A stretch of 64,000 nt of DNA from an uncultured bacterium (GCA_937949995.1 CALFEO010000025.1:51766-115765); one strand, 5' to 3'. Positions 7,833 through 17,234 are shown, counted from the stretch's first letter. Notes: generated by a model from the sequence alone, not told the origin. Program-made: numbers and translations.

Positions 7833-7838
7833 AGACTC

Positions 7839-7923
7839 CGTAGGGATAATCCTTGTGATTATCCGCACCACGAGATCAAGCTGTCATTTATTAGTACGGA
7901 TAAACACAAGGTTTATCCCTACG
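7839..7923. repeat. dispersed hairpin element, copy 1
   Basis: Arms CGTAGGGATAATCCTTGTG... and ...CACAAGGTTTATCCCTACG pair over about 27 bp with two mismatches and a ~31-base loop. A second copy with the same arms, the same mismatch positions and a different loop is at 15077-15154. Confidence 0.8.
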
Positions 7924-7970
7924 CAAACCGTCTTGCCCCGTTAAGGCGTTACAACTATTTATCAGTATAT

Positions 7971-9899
7971 ATGCAATACCCAAAATTGTTCAGCAAAGCC
8001 AAGATTGGCACGCTCAAGCTCAAAAATCGATTGGTTATGCCGCCTATGGTGCGCAATTATGCCGATGCTTCGGGCAAAGCTACGGATCGTTATATCGAGC
8101 ACATCAACCGCATCGCTTTTGGCGGTACGGGTTTGCTTATCCTGGAGGCGGCTCATGTCAATCTTGAGGGCAGGGGATTTCTGAATCAACTCGGTATTCA
8201 CTCCGATGCTTGTTTGCCCGGGCTGAAAAAACTGGTTCAAGTTGCTCACGATCACGACGCGGCCATCGCTATTCAACTTTATCACGCCGGCCGTCAAACC
8301 GTTTCCGCCATAACCGGTAAAAAACCACTGGCGCCTTCCGCCATACCTTGTCCCGTCATGCAGGAAAAGCCTTCCGCCCTCACTCAAAAAGAAATCAAAA
8401 AAATCGTTAAAGATTTCGGCAAAGCCGCGGCGCGCGCCAAGAAAGCCGGTTTTGATGCCGTCGAAATCCATGCCGCGCACGGCTATCTCATTCAGCAATT
8501 CCTCTCACCATTCTCCAATACCCGCACCGACAGCTACGGCGGAAGTTTCGAAAACCGCATGCGCTTTTTATTGGAAATAATGGATAGCGTGCAGTCTGCT
8601 GTAGATCCGACTTATCCGGTCATTGTCCGCATTTCCGGCGAAGAAATGGTGGAGGGCGGTCTCGAACTCAAAGATATGATCAAAGTCGCCGAGCTTCTCG
8701 AAGCCGCCGGCGCCGATGCTGTGCATGTTACATCCGGTAATTACGGTTCTTATGCCAAGGGCCATCTTATTCCACCCATGGCCGTCAAAGACGGTGTTAA
8801 CATCCCGCTTGCCAAAGCCATCAAGAAAAAAGTTAAAATCCCTGTCATCGCCGTCGCCAAAATCCGCACGCCCGAGCTGGCCGAAAAAACTCTCAAAGAA
8901 GGCTCGGCTGATTTTATCGCCGTCGGCCGTTCATTGCTTGCCGATCCTGATTGGCCCAAAAAAGCCAAAGCCGGCAAAGACAAAGATATCAATCCCTGCA
9001 TAGCCTGCAATCAAGGCTGTATCTCCCGCTTATTCGCCGGTCAAGATGTTTGGTGTACGGTCAACCCCAAATGCGGCCGCGAAATCCAATTTGGCCAACA
9101 AGAACAATCACCCAAAAAACTTCTGGTCATCGGTGGAGGCCCTGCCGGTTTATCGGCCGCAATTATCGCCGCCGAGCGCGGTCACAAGGTCACGCTTTAC
9201 GAAGAGTCATCCGTGCTTGGCGGTCAGCTTATTCCCGCTTCCACTCTCCCGCATAGAAATGATTGGGAGTCTTTCCGCAAATCATTACTGCGCCAAATCA
9301 AAGCTCTGCCCATCGAAGTGATTCTGGACCACAAATGCACGCTGGAGGATGCCAAGTCCGGCGGATACGACGCGGCCATTGTCGCTTCTGGTTCCACTCC
9401 GGCCATGCCCAAAATACCCGGAGTCGAAAATTCCAATGTCATCATCGCCCGTAATCTTTTCGACGGTACGTCTGTTGCCAAAGGCAAAGTTATTATCGTT
9501 GGCGGAGGTTGTTTGGGCTCGCAGACCGCCGAATATTTGGCCGCCAAAAAGCACGATGTCACCTTAATCGAATTAACCGATCAAATCGCTCTCGAAGCCC
9601 CGATGGATGATCGTTATTTATTGTTACAGCGTCTCGATAAACTCGGTGTCAAAATAATGCTTAAAACCCGCGTCCTTAAAATCGAACCCAATGGAGTTTT
9701 CGCTCACACCGCCGAAAAAGGCAAACAGCATATCGCCTCCGATACGGTTGTGCTTTGCGCCGGCTCCAAGCCCGATGAAAGTTTTGCATACAAACTCAAG
9801 TTCGCGGTTCCTCAAGTTCATGTCGTTGGTGATGCCAAATCCGCTCGCCGTGTTACGGACGCGGTAATCGAAGGCGCATTGGCTGTCTTGAATATTTAA
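7971..9899 (+). CDS. NADH:flavin oxidoreductase / 2,4-dienoyl-CoA reductase-like enzyme
   Basis: A 642-residue iron-sulfur flavoenzyme with the FadH/trimethylamine dehydrogenase layout. An N-terminal Old Yellow Enzyme TIM barrel (~1-330) with LKNRLVMPPM, the HAAHGYLIQQFLSPFSN strand and DSYGGSFENR binds FMN. A 4Fe-4S cluster site CIACNQGC plus a later Cys (~344-367) follows. FAD and NAD(P) Rossmann domains come last, with GGGPAGLSAA (~384) and GGGCLGSQTAEYLA (~505). Such enzymes reduce conjugated C=C bonds with NAD(P)H; the substrate here is unknown and no beta-oxidation genes are nearby. The ATG at 7971 puts the OYE start at the usual place. It is a single transcription unit flanked by spacers. 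Confidence 0.9.
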   Translation: MQYPKLFSKAKIGTLKLKNRLVMPPMVRNYADASGKATDRYIEHINRIAFGGTGLLILEAAHVNLEGRGFLNQLGIHSDACLPGLKKLVQVAHDHDAAIAIQLYHAGRQTVSAITGKKPLAPSAIPCPVMQEKPSALTQKEIKKIVKDFGKAAARAKKAGFDAVEIHAAHGYLIQQFLSPFSNTRTDSYGGSFENRMRFLLEIMDSVQSAVDPTYPVIVRISGEEMVEGGLELKDMIKVAELLEAAGADAVHVTSGNYGSYAKGHLIPPMAVKDGVNIPLAKAIKKKVKIPVIAVAKIRTPELAEKTLKEGSADFIAVGRSLLADPDWPKKAKAGKDKDINPCIACNQGCISRLFAGQDVWCTVNPKCGREIQFGQQEQSPKKLLVIGGGPAGLSAAIIAAERGHKVTLYEESSVLGGQLIPASTLPHRNDWESFRKSLLRQIKALPIEVILDHKCTLEDAKSGGYDAAIVASGSTPAMPKIPGVENSNVIIARNLFDGTSVAKGKVIIVGGGCLGSQTAEYLAAKKHDVTLIELTDQIALEAPMDDRYLLLQRLDKLGVKIMLKTRVLKIEPNGVFAHTAEKGKQHIASDTVVLCAGSKPDESFAYKLKFAVPQVHVVGDAKSARRVTDAVIEGALAVLNI

Positions 9900-9945
9900 T
9901 ACACAGTTTGCATCCGATTAAGTGGTATATATATCCGAAAAATGA

Positions 9946-9951
9946 TATAAT
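9946..9951 (+). promoter_or_regulatory. -10 box upstream of the beta-helix protein gene
   Basis: A perfect TATAAT sits 42 bases ahead of the start codon in an AT-rich stretch. The -35 region is weak. Confidence 0.4.
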
Positions 9952-9993
9952 GTTTTTTAGTATTGTTAATAACTTACATTTTATTTTTTCATT

Positions 9994-12900
9994 ATGAAAA
10001 ATCTGCTCACCGGTTTGACGGTTGGGATTTTGTCCGCAACTTTTTTTGCGTTCATGCCGGCCTCAACCGCCCAAGCCGCCAGCTTGGTCACTGATGGATC
10101 TGTTGAAATCGGTTCTTACCCGATTGCGGAATCCGATATGCCCAACACTTCTTGGCGCATTGATACAAGTTCGGTCGGTTCGGCCACGGTCACCTCAACT
10201 CCTTTTGATTTTGCCGGCCCGTCCAACACCACGCTTTCCAACCCCACCGGCTGGACGCGTGTTATAAACGACAGCATGGATGATGATTATGTCAGAATCC
10301 CCGCCGGTTTTAACATTGGATTTAACGGCACAAATTATACGAGCGTCTATCTGGGCTCCAATACCTATTACACATTCGGTGCCGGAGATTCCGAATATTC
10401 TGGTTTGGGAGCTGATGTTCCACCTTTGCCGGGCGTGCACGTTTGTTCGAGCGACAACTCCTATCAACGTGTTTATTACCGTTTTGATGATGCCAATACT
10501 TTGCGCGTCAGATACGAAGGCACAGACAGCACCAGCGGCACGGTCGGTCAGCCCACCATAGTTTATGAAGCGGTGTATTATGCCGGCGAGTCATATCATG
10601 ATCTGTACATAGGAAGAAATGACAGTTGCAGCGGAGATTACGGTCCCACGGTCGGCGCATTGGGCAATGGCTATGATGGCGATTACACTCTTGAAGAATC
10701 AACGCCCGGATCACCTGAATATATACGTGGTGATTATTATAATGGCACTCTAAATTTTTCCGAATCAATTGAACTGAGCAGCCGCTCGGCTGTTGAAGCC
10801 GCCATTACCGCCCGCGCCAGTCATGCCTTGAGTCTGTTTGAATGGGATGGCGCCGGAGAAAGATTGTTTATTTTTGCAACAACAACTGTCAGTTGGCGTC
10901 AGGATGTGCTCGTTCCTCTTACAGCCTCAGACTTTGATTTCGCCGCCAATGTCTTATTGATTGATGCTGATGACGTTGCTCCCACGGCCAGTTATTTGGG
11001 AGATGGTTCTTATGATTACGAACTCTCATCCACTTGCCCGTCTGCGGCTTGCGATCTGGGTAACGTTTTTGGCGACGAAATCACTTTTAGTGAAGAACTT
11101 GATTTGGCTAACCGAGCCGGAGTCGAAGCCGCTATCACGGCCGGTGCCAGTCATCCTTTAAGCGAATTTGTTTGGGGCAGTGCCTCTCTGTGGATTTATG
11201 CCACCACCTCCGTGGTCTTCGCTGATGATGTCCGCGTTGATTTGTATGATGCTTTGGGCAATACGGCAACCAATCAACGTCTCATCGATTCTTTGCCAAC
11301 TCCGCCCATGACTGTTTGGGTTGACGATGATTACACGGAATTCAGTTCCGGCGGCCATGTTTGGGGTGAGGATGCTTTTGACAATATTTCCGATGCTTTG
11401 GATGCGGTAGCCGAAGGAGGACAAGTCAACGTCTTGGCCGGAGACTACAATAATGATTCAGGCACCATTAATAAAAATGGCGTAACCATAACCGGCCCCT
11501 CATCCGGCTCACCGGCCAGAGTGGCTTATGATTGCGGTAACGTGATTACTGTTGATGGCGCCAGCGGTGCCACAATTTCCAACTTAACCTTATTACAAAC
11601 CAATGGAGGCGGTGTTGATGGAACTTATTGTTACAACTCGCCTGTTGTTCGTGTCGGCTGGAACTCGGCTTCCACCACCATTTCCAATAACTTTATCGCC
11701 GGCGGTTATATCGGCATAGCGTTAAGGTATGATTCTTATGATACTGCTTTGACGGATAATGAGATCAATAATAACAGCTGGGCCGGTGTCGTTGCTTTGG
11801 GTCAAGGTGTGCATACTTTTACGGGCAATACCATCGAATACGGCAACTATGGTTTGAGTTTAGGGTATGGCCCCGATCGCAGTGTGGAAGCCAATTGGCA
11901 AGGCAGTGAATTATCAAGCAATATCATTCGCGAAAATGATGTTGGTATCTACTACACTTTAGGCGATCAACCCGGTCCCATGAACATCGGCCCTGATAAT
12001 GAGATTTATGACAACGGGGATGGCATTTCAATCAACGGCCCGGCCTACGATGTTCATATAAACGGCAACAAAATTTATGGTAATACCCATCCCACTTCGG
12101 GCTTGCATGTGGATGGCGCTGAAACCGGTTTGGATGCCACGGAAAATTGGTGGGGTGATGCCACGGGGCCTTATGAAGAAAATAATAATCCCGAAGGCTT
12201 GGGCGATAGAGTCTATATCGGCGTTGATTCCGAATATATCTATTATCGTCCTTATTGTTTGGACGAAGATTGCAATGCTTTAAGCTCTGTTGCCGTCGAT
12301 CCGAATAATCTATCCAATCTGTTTAACAATGGCGGCAGTATCACGCCCATTTTAACCAGCCCTGATGATGCCGATCCGGAAACATATTTGGTCGATCAAT
12401 TGCAGGTGAATGAAGATGTAAACATCAGCTTCCCGTCCGGTTCCGGCACTTCCACGGTTACTCTCCCCGCCGGCACTGTCATCACCAAAACCGGAGGCGG
12501 TACTTTTGACGCCAACGATCTGACGGCAACCGAAACGGCTTTAAGCTCATTATCCGGCTTTCCCACGGGCCAGGTTGTCGAAGGCGCCATAGAATGGGGC
12601 TTGCCCGATTTGGGTCTCACCTTCAGTCAGCCGATTACAGTCACTATTTTCGTAGGCACTGATTTAAACGGCCGTACCTTAACCATTGTACGTTCCAACA
12701 GCATGACCGGCGGTTGGACAAATGAGGGCATAGTGGCTCCGGCTCGCTGTGTGGTCGCTTCCGGTCTTTGCACGTTCCAAACAACCAAAGCTTCTTACTT
12801 CGCTGCCAATTCACAGCAATCATCAAGCACGGGCGGGGGAGGCGGAGGCGGCAGTTATTCGGCGCCCGGCGCCATAGGTGATGGCAAAACCACAGCCGAA

Positions 12901-13809
12901 GTCGGCATGGGCTTAACCGCAAACATCGGCCGTGTCGGCACAAACGGAGTCAATCTTCTGCACTACATCAACAGTGTCGCCAACTTTGAAACTTATGAAA
13001 GCAAGAGCGGATTATACGGTCAGCACAGTTTCAAAGTCACTGACTTGGATCTCTTGAACAAAAAATACACTTTCACCATCCAAAGTGATCCGCAAACCTT
13101 CACCATCAGCATGAACGAAAGCGTGCAAGTTGATTTGGACGGTGATGGAGTTAAAGATATCAGCATCAAGTTTGCCAACTTATACGTCAACCGTATCGAA
13201 ACCACGATCAAACAATTATCCCCGTCCGCAACCGAAGCCGAAGAAACCTCATCCATCGGCGAAACCGTGGTCGCTTTGGTCGCGGATTTCCTCTCGGCCA
13301 ACAACATCATTCGCAACTCCGCCGTCGAATCCGAAGTTTTGGCTCAAGTTCAAGCCGACGCCAAAGAGTTCAATTTGGTTCTTGAGGGTATCAACGCAAT
13401 AGTTGATTACATCGCTTACGGCAATTCCATGGCCTCTCTCCGCTTTGGCCAAGGCGAGCGCCGAGCCATCATGCGCGATTACATGGAAACCGTAAATCGT
13501 TCCAATATCGTTTGGGATGATGTGGAACGTTTGGCTGTCGGCCAAATTCCCAAAGTCCGCAATCTGGAAAAGGAACGAGCCAACGTTGCCCGTGCCTTGC
13601 CCGTCTTCCGCAAGATCTTCGGTCATGATCCCAATTTCCAAAATCAAACCGAAAATCTCGCCTGGAACACCCTCATGTACCGCATTCGCTTCACCTGCGA
13701 CATGGGTAAAGAGGGCTCGGGCTTGGCGGTTTACCGCAAACTCTACGGCCGTAATCCCAATACACCCTTCGGCTGGTCGGTTGTCCGCGTCTTGGGCTAC
13801 GTCAAATAA
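9994..13809 (+). CDS. secreted beta-helix surface protein, 1271 aa
   Basis: A signal peptide (residues 1-28, ending STAQA-A) starts the protein. Residues ~30-240 form an N-terminal beta-rich domain. Two tandem ~90-residue repeats follow (~248-420), each with an F-S-E-x-I/L-x-L motif, the words AAITARASH / AAITAGASH and an ATT(T/S) end. Residues ~440-740 are a right-handed parallel beta-helix (NosD/pectate-lyase-like) with many N-N/G-N turns. A Gly-rich hinge at ~946-955 leads to a mixed region and a helical C-terminus. The latter carries two copies of a motif F/Y-R-K-I/L-F/Y-G-x-x-P-N...W (about 1200-1265). No catalytic site is evident; the fold suggests glycan or surface binding. It has its own -10 box and terminator. 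Confidence 0.85.
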   Translation: MKNLLTGLTVGILSATFFAFMPASTAQAASLVTDGSVEIGSYPIAESDMPNTSWRIDTSSVGSATVTSTPFDFAGPSNTTLSNPTGWTRVINDSMDDDYVRIPAGFNIGFNGTNYTSVYLGSNTYYTFGAGDSEYSGLGADVPPLPGVHVCSSDNSYQRVYYRFDDANTLRVRYEGTDSTSGTVGQPTIVYEAVYYAGESYHDLYIGRNDSCSGDYGPTVGALGNGYDGDYTLEESTPGSPEYIRGDYYNGTLNFSESIELSSRSAVEAAITARASHALSLFEWDGAGERLFIFATTTVSWRQDVLVPLTASDFDFAANVLLIDADDVAPTASYLGDGSYDYELSSTCPSAACDLGNVFGDEITFSEELDLANRAGVEAAITAGASHPLSEFVWGSASLWIYATTSVVFADDVRVDLYDALGNTATNQRLIDSLPTPPMTVWVDDDYTEFSSGGHVWGEDAFDNISDALDAVAEGGQVNVLAGDYNNDSGTINKNGVTITGPSSGSPARVAYDCGNVITVDGASGATISNLTLLQTNGGGVDGTYCYNSPVVRVGWNSASTTISNNFIAGGYIGIALRYDSYDTALTDNEINNNSWAGVVALGQGVHTFTGNTIEYGNYGLSLGYGPDRSVEANWQGSELSSNIIRENDVGIYYTLGDQPGPMNIGPDNEIYDNGDGISINGPAYDVHINGNKIYGNTHPTSGLHVDGAETGLDATENWWGDATGPYEENNNPEGLGDRVYIGVDSEYIYYRPYCLDEDCNALSSVAVDPNNLSNLFNNGGSITPILTSPDDADPETYLVDQLQVNEDVNISFPSGSGTSTVTLPAGTVITKTGGGTFDANDLTATETALSSLSGFPTGQVVEGAIEWGLPDLGLTFSQPITVTIFVGTDLNGRTLTIVRSNSMTGGWTNEGIVAPARCVVASGLCTFQTTKASYFAANSQQSSSTGGGGGGGSYSAPGAIGDGKTTAEVGMGLTANIGRVGTNGVNLLHYINSVANFETYESKSGLYGQHSFKVTDLDLLNKKYTFTIQSDPQTFTISMNESVQVDLDGDGVKDISIKFANLYVNRIETTIKQLSPSATEAEETSSIGETVVALVADFLSANNIIRNSAVESEVLAQVQADAKEFNLVLEGINAIVDYIAYGNSMASLRFGQGERRAIMRDYMETVNRSNIVWDDVERLAVGQIPKVRNLEKERANVARALPVFRKIFGHDPNFQNQTENLAWNTLMYRIRFTCDMGKEGSGLAVYRKLYGRNPNTPFGWSVVRVLGYVK

Positions 13810-13824
13810 TAAAAAGCCAACACT

Positions 13825-13852
13825 AACCGTCCATTATGGGCGGTTTTTGTTT
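13825..13852 (+). terminator. rho-independent terminator
   Basis: Stem AACCGTCC/GGGCGGTT (one G-T pair), loop ATTAT, then TTTTGTTT. It closes the beta-helix gene. Confidence 0.85.
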
Positions 13853-13922
13853 ATGCTTTGTTTGATGTTGTCTCTTTTTATCTCCGGATATATGCTGTTA
13901 TCCGTAAAACTTAATCTTTCAT

Positions 13923-15038
13923 ATGTTCAAATCATCACGTGCATTGGTTCTATCATTGGCTTTTTCGCTTGTCGTCACGGCCGGTTGCGGCGATCCGAAT
14001 CAAACTTCCAATCAACCGCAACCCGAAGAAGACGGTCCTCCGCTTATCGCTCAAGAATTCTCTCTCAAGTCCGCACCCGGCGGAGCCGTGCGATTGGATT
14101 TGGGGGATGGCTCGCGCGTGAAAATTATTTTTCCGCAAGATTCTCTGCAATCCGATACAACTCTGTCCGTTGCTCCGCGTTATGCCGAGGGTGATGATAT
14201 TTTATCCGGCGGATTCTCTTTAACCGAAGCGGGTTCCAATCAAGGTCCGGCTCTCAAATATCCGGCCATCATTATGCTGTACGCGGATAAAGATATGGGT
14301 CAAGACGTTTCCATCGTCCGTTATCAAACTGACGGATCTTATAAAGTGATTCCCACTACGGTTACCGTCTCAAACGGCCAAACCGCGCTCATGGCGCAAG
14401 TCGATCATTTCTCCGATTACGGCGCCCAAAAAATCACGCCCGCGGAACGCGAATCCGCTCTACGCAATCAACAACTTCAAGATTTTAACTGGGTGATTTA
14501 TGTTAATGATTCCGAGGACGTGGATTTGCCGCCCATGAAAAGAAAAGTATTTTTGGATTTTAAGGCCGTGAATACCTCGGGCTATGTTTTTGGCGAGTAT
14601 AAAGGTTACGCGCACGCCAAAACCACTAATGATATGGAGGCTATGGGCGGAAAAATCGACGCTGATTTTTCGGTCAAAGATGAGAACGTGACGTTCACGC
14701 TCGATCCTTACATACAGCTTGCTCCGCTGGTTCCCGAGGGCGAAGAGGATCTGCCTTTGGCGCCCCTGGTTGAAGACGGCGATGAAGATTTGCCATTGGC
14801 TAAACTCGAACCCGCTCAAGAACCTGATTTTGCGGCCAATGGTGTCTTGAATATGCGGGGTGGCGGATCCGGTACGGTCACAGCCGGAGGCTACAGTGTC
14901 AGCCGGGGATTGGAAGCAACTCAATCTACAGACTCTTTTTACCTGGTGGTCGTTGGTCCCATGGTCCGCCTCACCGTAAACGTGGCCGGCACACCCACCA
15001 TGTATTTTGACGGGTATATCAGGGGAGAGGGGAGATGA
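13923..15038 (+). CDS. lipoprotein of unknown function, 371 aa
   Basis: A signal peptide with lipobox VVTAGC puts the lipidated Cys at residue 22, so the protein is anchored on the outer face of the membrane. The linker is Asn/Gln/Pro/Glu-rich. Residues ~45-160 resemble a ZU5-like beta domain (GGAVRLDLGDGSRVKIIFP, then a SGGFSLTEAG region), as found in many surface proteins; this is a fold impression only. A short acidic tandem repeat (LAPLVPEGEEDLP / LAPLVEDGDEDLP) lies at ~277-302. No catalytic motif is seen. It follows the terminator of the beta-helix gene. Confidence 0.75.
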   Translation: MFKSSRALVLSLAFSLVVTAGCGDPNQTSNQPQPEEDGPPLIAQEFSLKSAPGGAVRLDLGDGSRVKIIFPQDSLQSDTTLSVAPRYAEGDDILSGGFSLTEAGSNQGPALKYPAIIMLYADKDMGQDVSIVRYQTDGSYKVIPTTVTVSNGQTALMAQVDHFSDYGAQKITPAERESALRNQQLQDFNWVIYVNDSEDVDLPPMKRKVFLDFKAVNTSGYVFGEYKGYAHAKTTNDMEAMGGKIDADFSVKDENVTFTLDPYIQLAPLVPEGEEDLPLAPLVEDGDEDLPLAKLEPAQEPDFAANGVLNMRGGGSGTVTAGGYSVSRGLEATQSTDSFYLVVVGPMVRLTVNVAGTPTMYFDGYIRGEGR

Positions 15039-15076
15039 TCGGCTACCAGCTACTAGTTAAACCGTCAAATGGTTTT

Positions 15077-15154
15077 CGTAGAGATAATCCTTGTGATTAT
15101 CCGTGCTTAGGTAACTGTTTTTTAGCACGGATAAACACAAGGTTTATCCCTACG
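15077..15154. repeat. dispersed hairpin element, copy 2
   Basis: Arms CGTAGAGATAATCCTTGTG and CACAAGGTTTATCCCTACG match the 7839-7923 element, with a different loop (containing CTTAGGTAACTG). Confidence 0.8.
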
Positions 15155-15175
15155 ACGGCGGTATAGCGTTAATAA

Positions 15176-15475
15176 AGTCTATAACGAGTTCAGCGGTTAC
15201 GGCGGATCCTCCCCCGCCCGCCTGCCAAGCCCGCCCGCCTGCCAAGCAGAGCGAGGCGGACAGGGCAGAGTGAGGCGGACAGAGCGAGAGCGTTGCGGAC
15301 AGGCAACCTCCCCATCATCAGGTCATCCGACCTGACAAGTCCGATGGGGCATCGCCTTACTAAGGAGGTGCTTCGAATGAGTTATTTGTAATTCTTCGCC
15401 CGAGGCGAATTCGTAGTTCGTAATTCGTGGTTCGACATTCGACATTCAACATTTAACGTTCGACATTCGACGTTG
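15176..15475. repeat. composite repeat spacer without genes
   Basis: This 485-base gap (15039-15523) holds stacked repeat modules: AACGAGTTCAGCGGTTACGG (again near 28350), GCCCGCCTGCCAAG twice, a GACCTGAC hairpin (15310-15349), CTTACTAAGGAGGTGCTTCG (again at 28383) and a 'gttcgacattcgacg' array (15428-15475, again at 28450-28570). No coding frame is convincing. Confidence 0.65.
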
Positions 15476-15498
15476 ATCCGCCAGTTTGCCAAACATCA

Positions 15499-15504
15499 TA
15501 TAAT
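15499..15504 (+). promoter_or_regulatory. -10 box upstream of the MazG-like gene
   Basis: TATAAT 19 bases before the start codon, without a good -35. Confidence 0.35.
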
Positions 15505-15523
15505 AAGCGAAAATATTCACGTT

Positions 15524-15871
15524 ATGAACCCAATCCAAGATCTCACCTCCCGCATCATCGCTTTCCGCGACGCCCGCGATTGGCAACAGTTTCACAATCC
15601 CAAAGACGTAGCCTTGTCGCTGGTTCTCGAAGCCACGGAAGTGATGGAACATTTCCAATGGAAAAATCCCGAACAAGTGGAAGAATACGCCAAAACCCAC
15701 AAACAAGAAATAGGCGAAGAGTTGGCCGATGTTTTTTATTGCACCCTTCTCCTAAGCCGAGATCTGGATATTGATATCGTTCAAGCTCTGACCAATAAAA
15801 TGATCAAAAACGAGCAAAAATACCCCATCGAAAAATCCCAAGGCAAAATCGAAAAGTACACGGAGTTGTAG
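15524..15871 (+). CDS. MazG-like nucleotide pyrophosphohydrolase
   Basis: 115 residues, the size of single-domain MazG-like/RS21-C6 enzymes, which hydrolyse non-canonical or excess (d)NTPs to monophosphates. The metal-binding pattern is present: EATEVMEHFQW (residues ~35-45) carries the ExxE part and EIGEELADVFYC (~62-73) the second ExxxD part. The ATG at 15524 gives MNPIQDLTSRIIAFRDARDW, the normal family N-terminus, so the open extension upstream is rejected. Target nucleotide unknown, probably house-cleaning. Confidence 0.85.
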   Translation: MNPIQDLTSRIIAFRDARDWQQFHNPKDVALSLVLEATEVMEHFQWKNPEQVEEYAKTHKQEIGEELADVFYCTLLLSRDLDIDIVQALTNKMIKNEQKYPIEKSQGKIEKYTEL

Positions 15872-15979
15872 ATTAGGATGGAAGGGATCTTCCAAACCGG
15901 CTTAATTAAGGAGATGCTTCGGGTTTGAGTTTTTAAATAACTTGCTATTGTTGAGTGGATAGTGGAAAATATTTAAATT

Positions 15980-16285
15980 ATGAATCTTTTCGATCGCATC
16001 GCCTGGCACTGGTATGGCGACATCCTCCCTTGGCTTCGTGTCCGTGGTAAATTTTACTATTGGTGCGTTCGCTATGGCGGTAAAAAGCGGATTCCCAAAG
16101 AGGTCATAGCCCGCGCCATGGCGCAATCCGTGGAGCGTTTAAACCGCAATTTGCAGCTCGCCCAAGATAGCATCCCCCTTGCTGACATGAGCGAGGAGGA
16201 GAGGTTGGCTCTGCGCGAAATGCGCCTGCGAGCCGGCGAAATCGGATCTGAACTGAAAAACATTAATTCAAACAAACAACCTTAG
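15980..16285 (+). CDS. hypothetical protein, 101 aa
   Basis: Not recognised. A basic, aromatic N-terminus (FDRIAWHWYGDILPWLRVRGKFYYW) is followed by a basic stretch and a long helical, charged C-terminal half (RLNRNLQLAQDSI, EEERLALREMRLRAGEIGSEL) that could form a coiled coil. It has no signal peptide and no true membrane span. The only nearby ATG in frame is used. Spacer repeats lie on both sides. Confidence 0.6.
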   Translation: MNLFDRIAWHWYGDILPWLRVRGKFYYWCVRYGGKKRIPKEVIARAMAQSVERLNRNLQLAQDSIPLADMSEEERLALREMRLRAGEIGSELKNINSNKQP

Positions 16286-16352
16286 CTTCCAATCTCCTAG
16301 CTGCCAGCTCCCAGCTTCTAGTCTCCAGTCCTTAATTACCAGTCTCTCTAGT

Positions 16353-17036
16353 ATGCAAAAACTCGCCATTTTCGACATCGACGGAACCATATTCCGTTCC
16401 AGCTTGCTGATCGAGCTGGTTAACGAGCTTGTCAGCTCCAAAATTTTTCCGGCCAAATCGGCCGATAAATTTGTTCGCGCGCGGGAAAAGTGGTTAAACC
16501 GCCAAGGCTCTTATGATGATTATATCGCCGAAGTGGTTATCGCTTTTGAATCAAATCTGCGCGGTGTGCCGCAAGCTCTCTTCCGTCAATCCGCCAAACG
16601 AGTTATCGCTCGCCACAACAGGCGGGTTTATTGCTATACCCGCGATCTCATCAAATTCCTGCGCGCTAAAAATTATTTTCTTCTGGCCATTTCCAATTCA
16701 CCTTTGGAGATTGTCGAGCCTTTTTGCTCCGGCTACGGCTTTAACAAAGTCTATGGCCGTGTGTACGAAACCGATAAAAACAAACGTTACACTGGCGCCA
16801 CTTTGTACTTGGATCTCATCTCCGACAAAGCCAAAATCTTAAAGCGCGCGGTCGCCAAAGAAAGCCTCACTCTCAAAAACTCCATCGGCATCGGCGATTC
16901 GGAAGCTGATATCCCTTTCCTCAAACTGGTCGCTAACCCCATCTGCTTCAACCCCAACAAAAAACTCTATCAAACCGCCAAGCGCAACAACTGGAAAGTA
17001 GTCGTGGAACGCAAGGATGTTGTGTACTTCATGTAA
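16353..17036 (+). CDS. HAD-superfamily (HAD-IB, SerB-like) phosphatase
   Basis: 227 residues with all HAD motifs: I DIDGTIFRS near residue 8 with the nucleophile and acid Asp, II in AISNSPLEI (~112-120), III a conserved Lys (KAKILKRA region) and IV GIGDSEADIPFL (~187-198). A helical cap between motifs I and II places it in class IB, which includes phosphoserine phosphatase and related haloacid phosphatases. Substrate is not determinable; no serine-biosynthesis genes are adjacent. The next gene is the glycosyltransferase, after a repeat spacer. Confidence 0.85.
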   Translation: MQKLAIFDIDGTIFRSSLLIELVNELVSSKIFPAKSADKFVRAREKWLNRQGSYDDYIAEVVIAFESNLRGVPQALFRQSAKRVIARHNRRVYCYTRDLIKFLRAKNYFLLAISNSPLEIVEPFCSGYGFNKVYGRVYETDKNKRYTGATLYLDLISDKAKILKRAVAKESLTLKNSIGIGDSEADIPFLKLVANPICFNPNKKLYQTAKRNNWKVVVERKDVVYFM

Positions 17037-17052
17037 CAACAAGACAGGCGCA

Positions 17053-17224
17053 AGTTCGTCAGAAGTTCATCAAGTTAAAAGTCTAAAGTTTATCAAGAGT
17101 TACTCATGCTTCTCTTGATAAACTTTAGACTTGATAAACTTGTTACTTGGGACGATGAACTTTAGACTTGATAAACTTGTTACTTGGTGAGATGAACTTT
17201 AATCTTTTATCTTGATGAACTTTT
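17053..17224. repeat. hairpin repeat array (with perfect 52-base hairpin)
   Basis: At 17080-17131 AGTCTAAAGTTTATCAAGAG is followed by a 12-base loop TTACTCATGCTT and the exact inverse. The same hairpin, loop included, recurs at 40089-40142 and nearly so at 62040-62095. Flanked by further 'cttgataaactt' words. Confidence 0.8.
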
Positions 17225-17234
17225 GATGACTGCA

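Noticed and set aside
7637..7838. tRNA gene upstream of secE
   Set aside because: A tRNA is often found here, but no T-loop or acceptor stem can be formed in either strand.
7962..8498. 178-residue minus-strand frame under the flavin reductase
   Set aside because: Shadow of the plus-strand gene; no conserved features.
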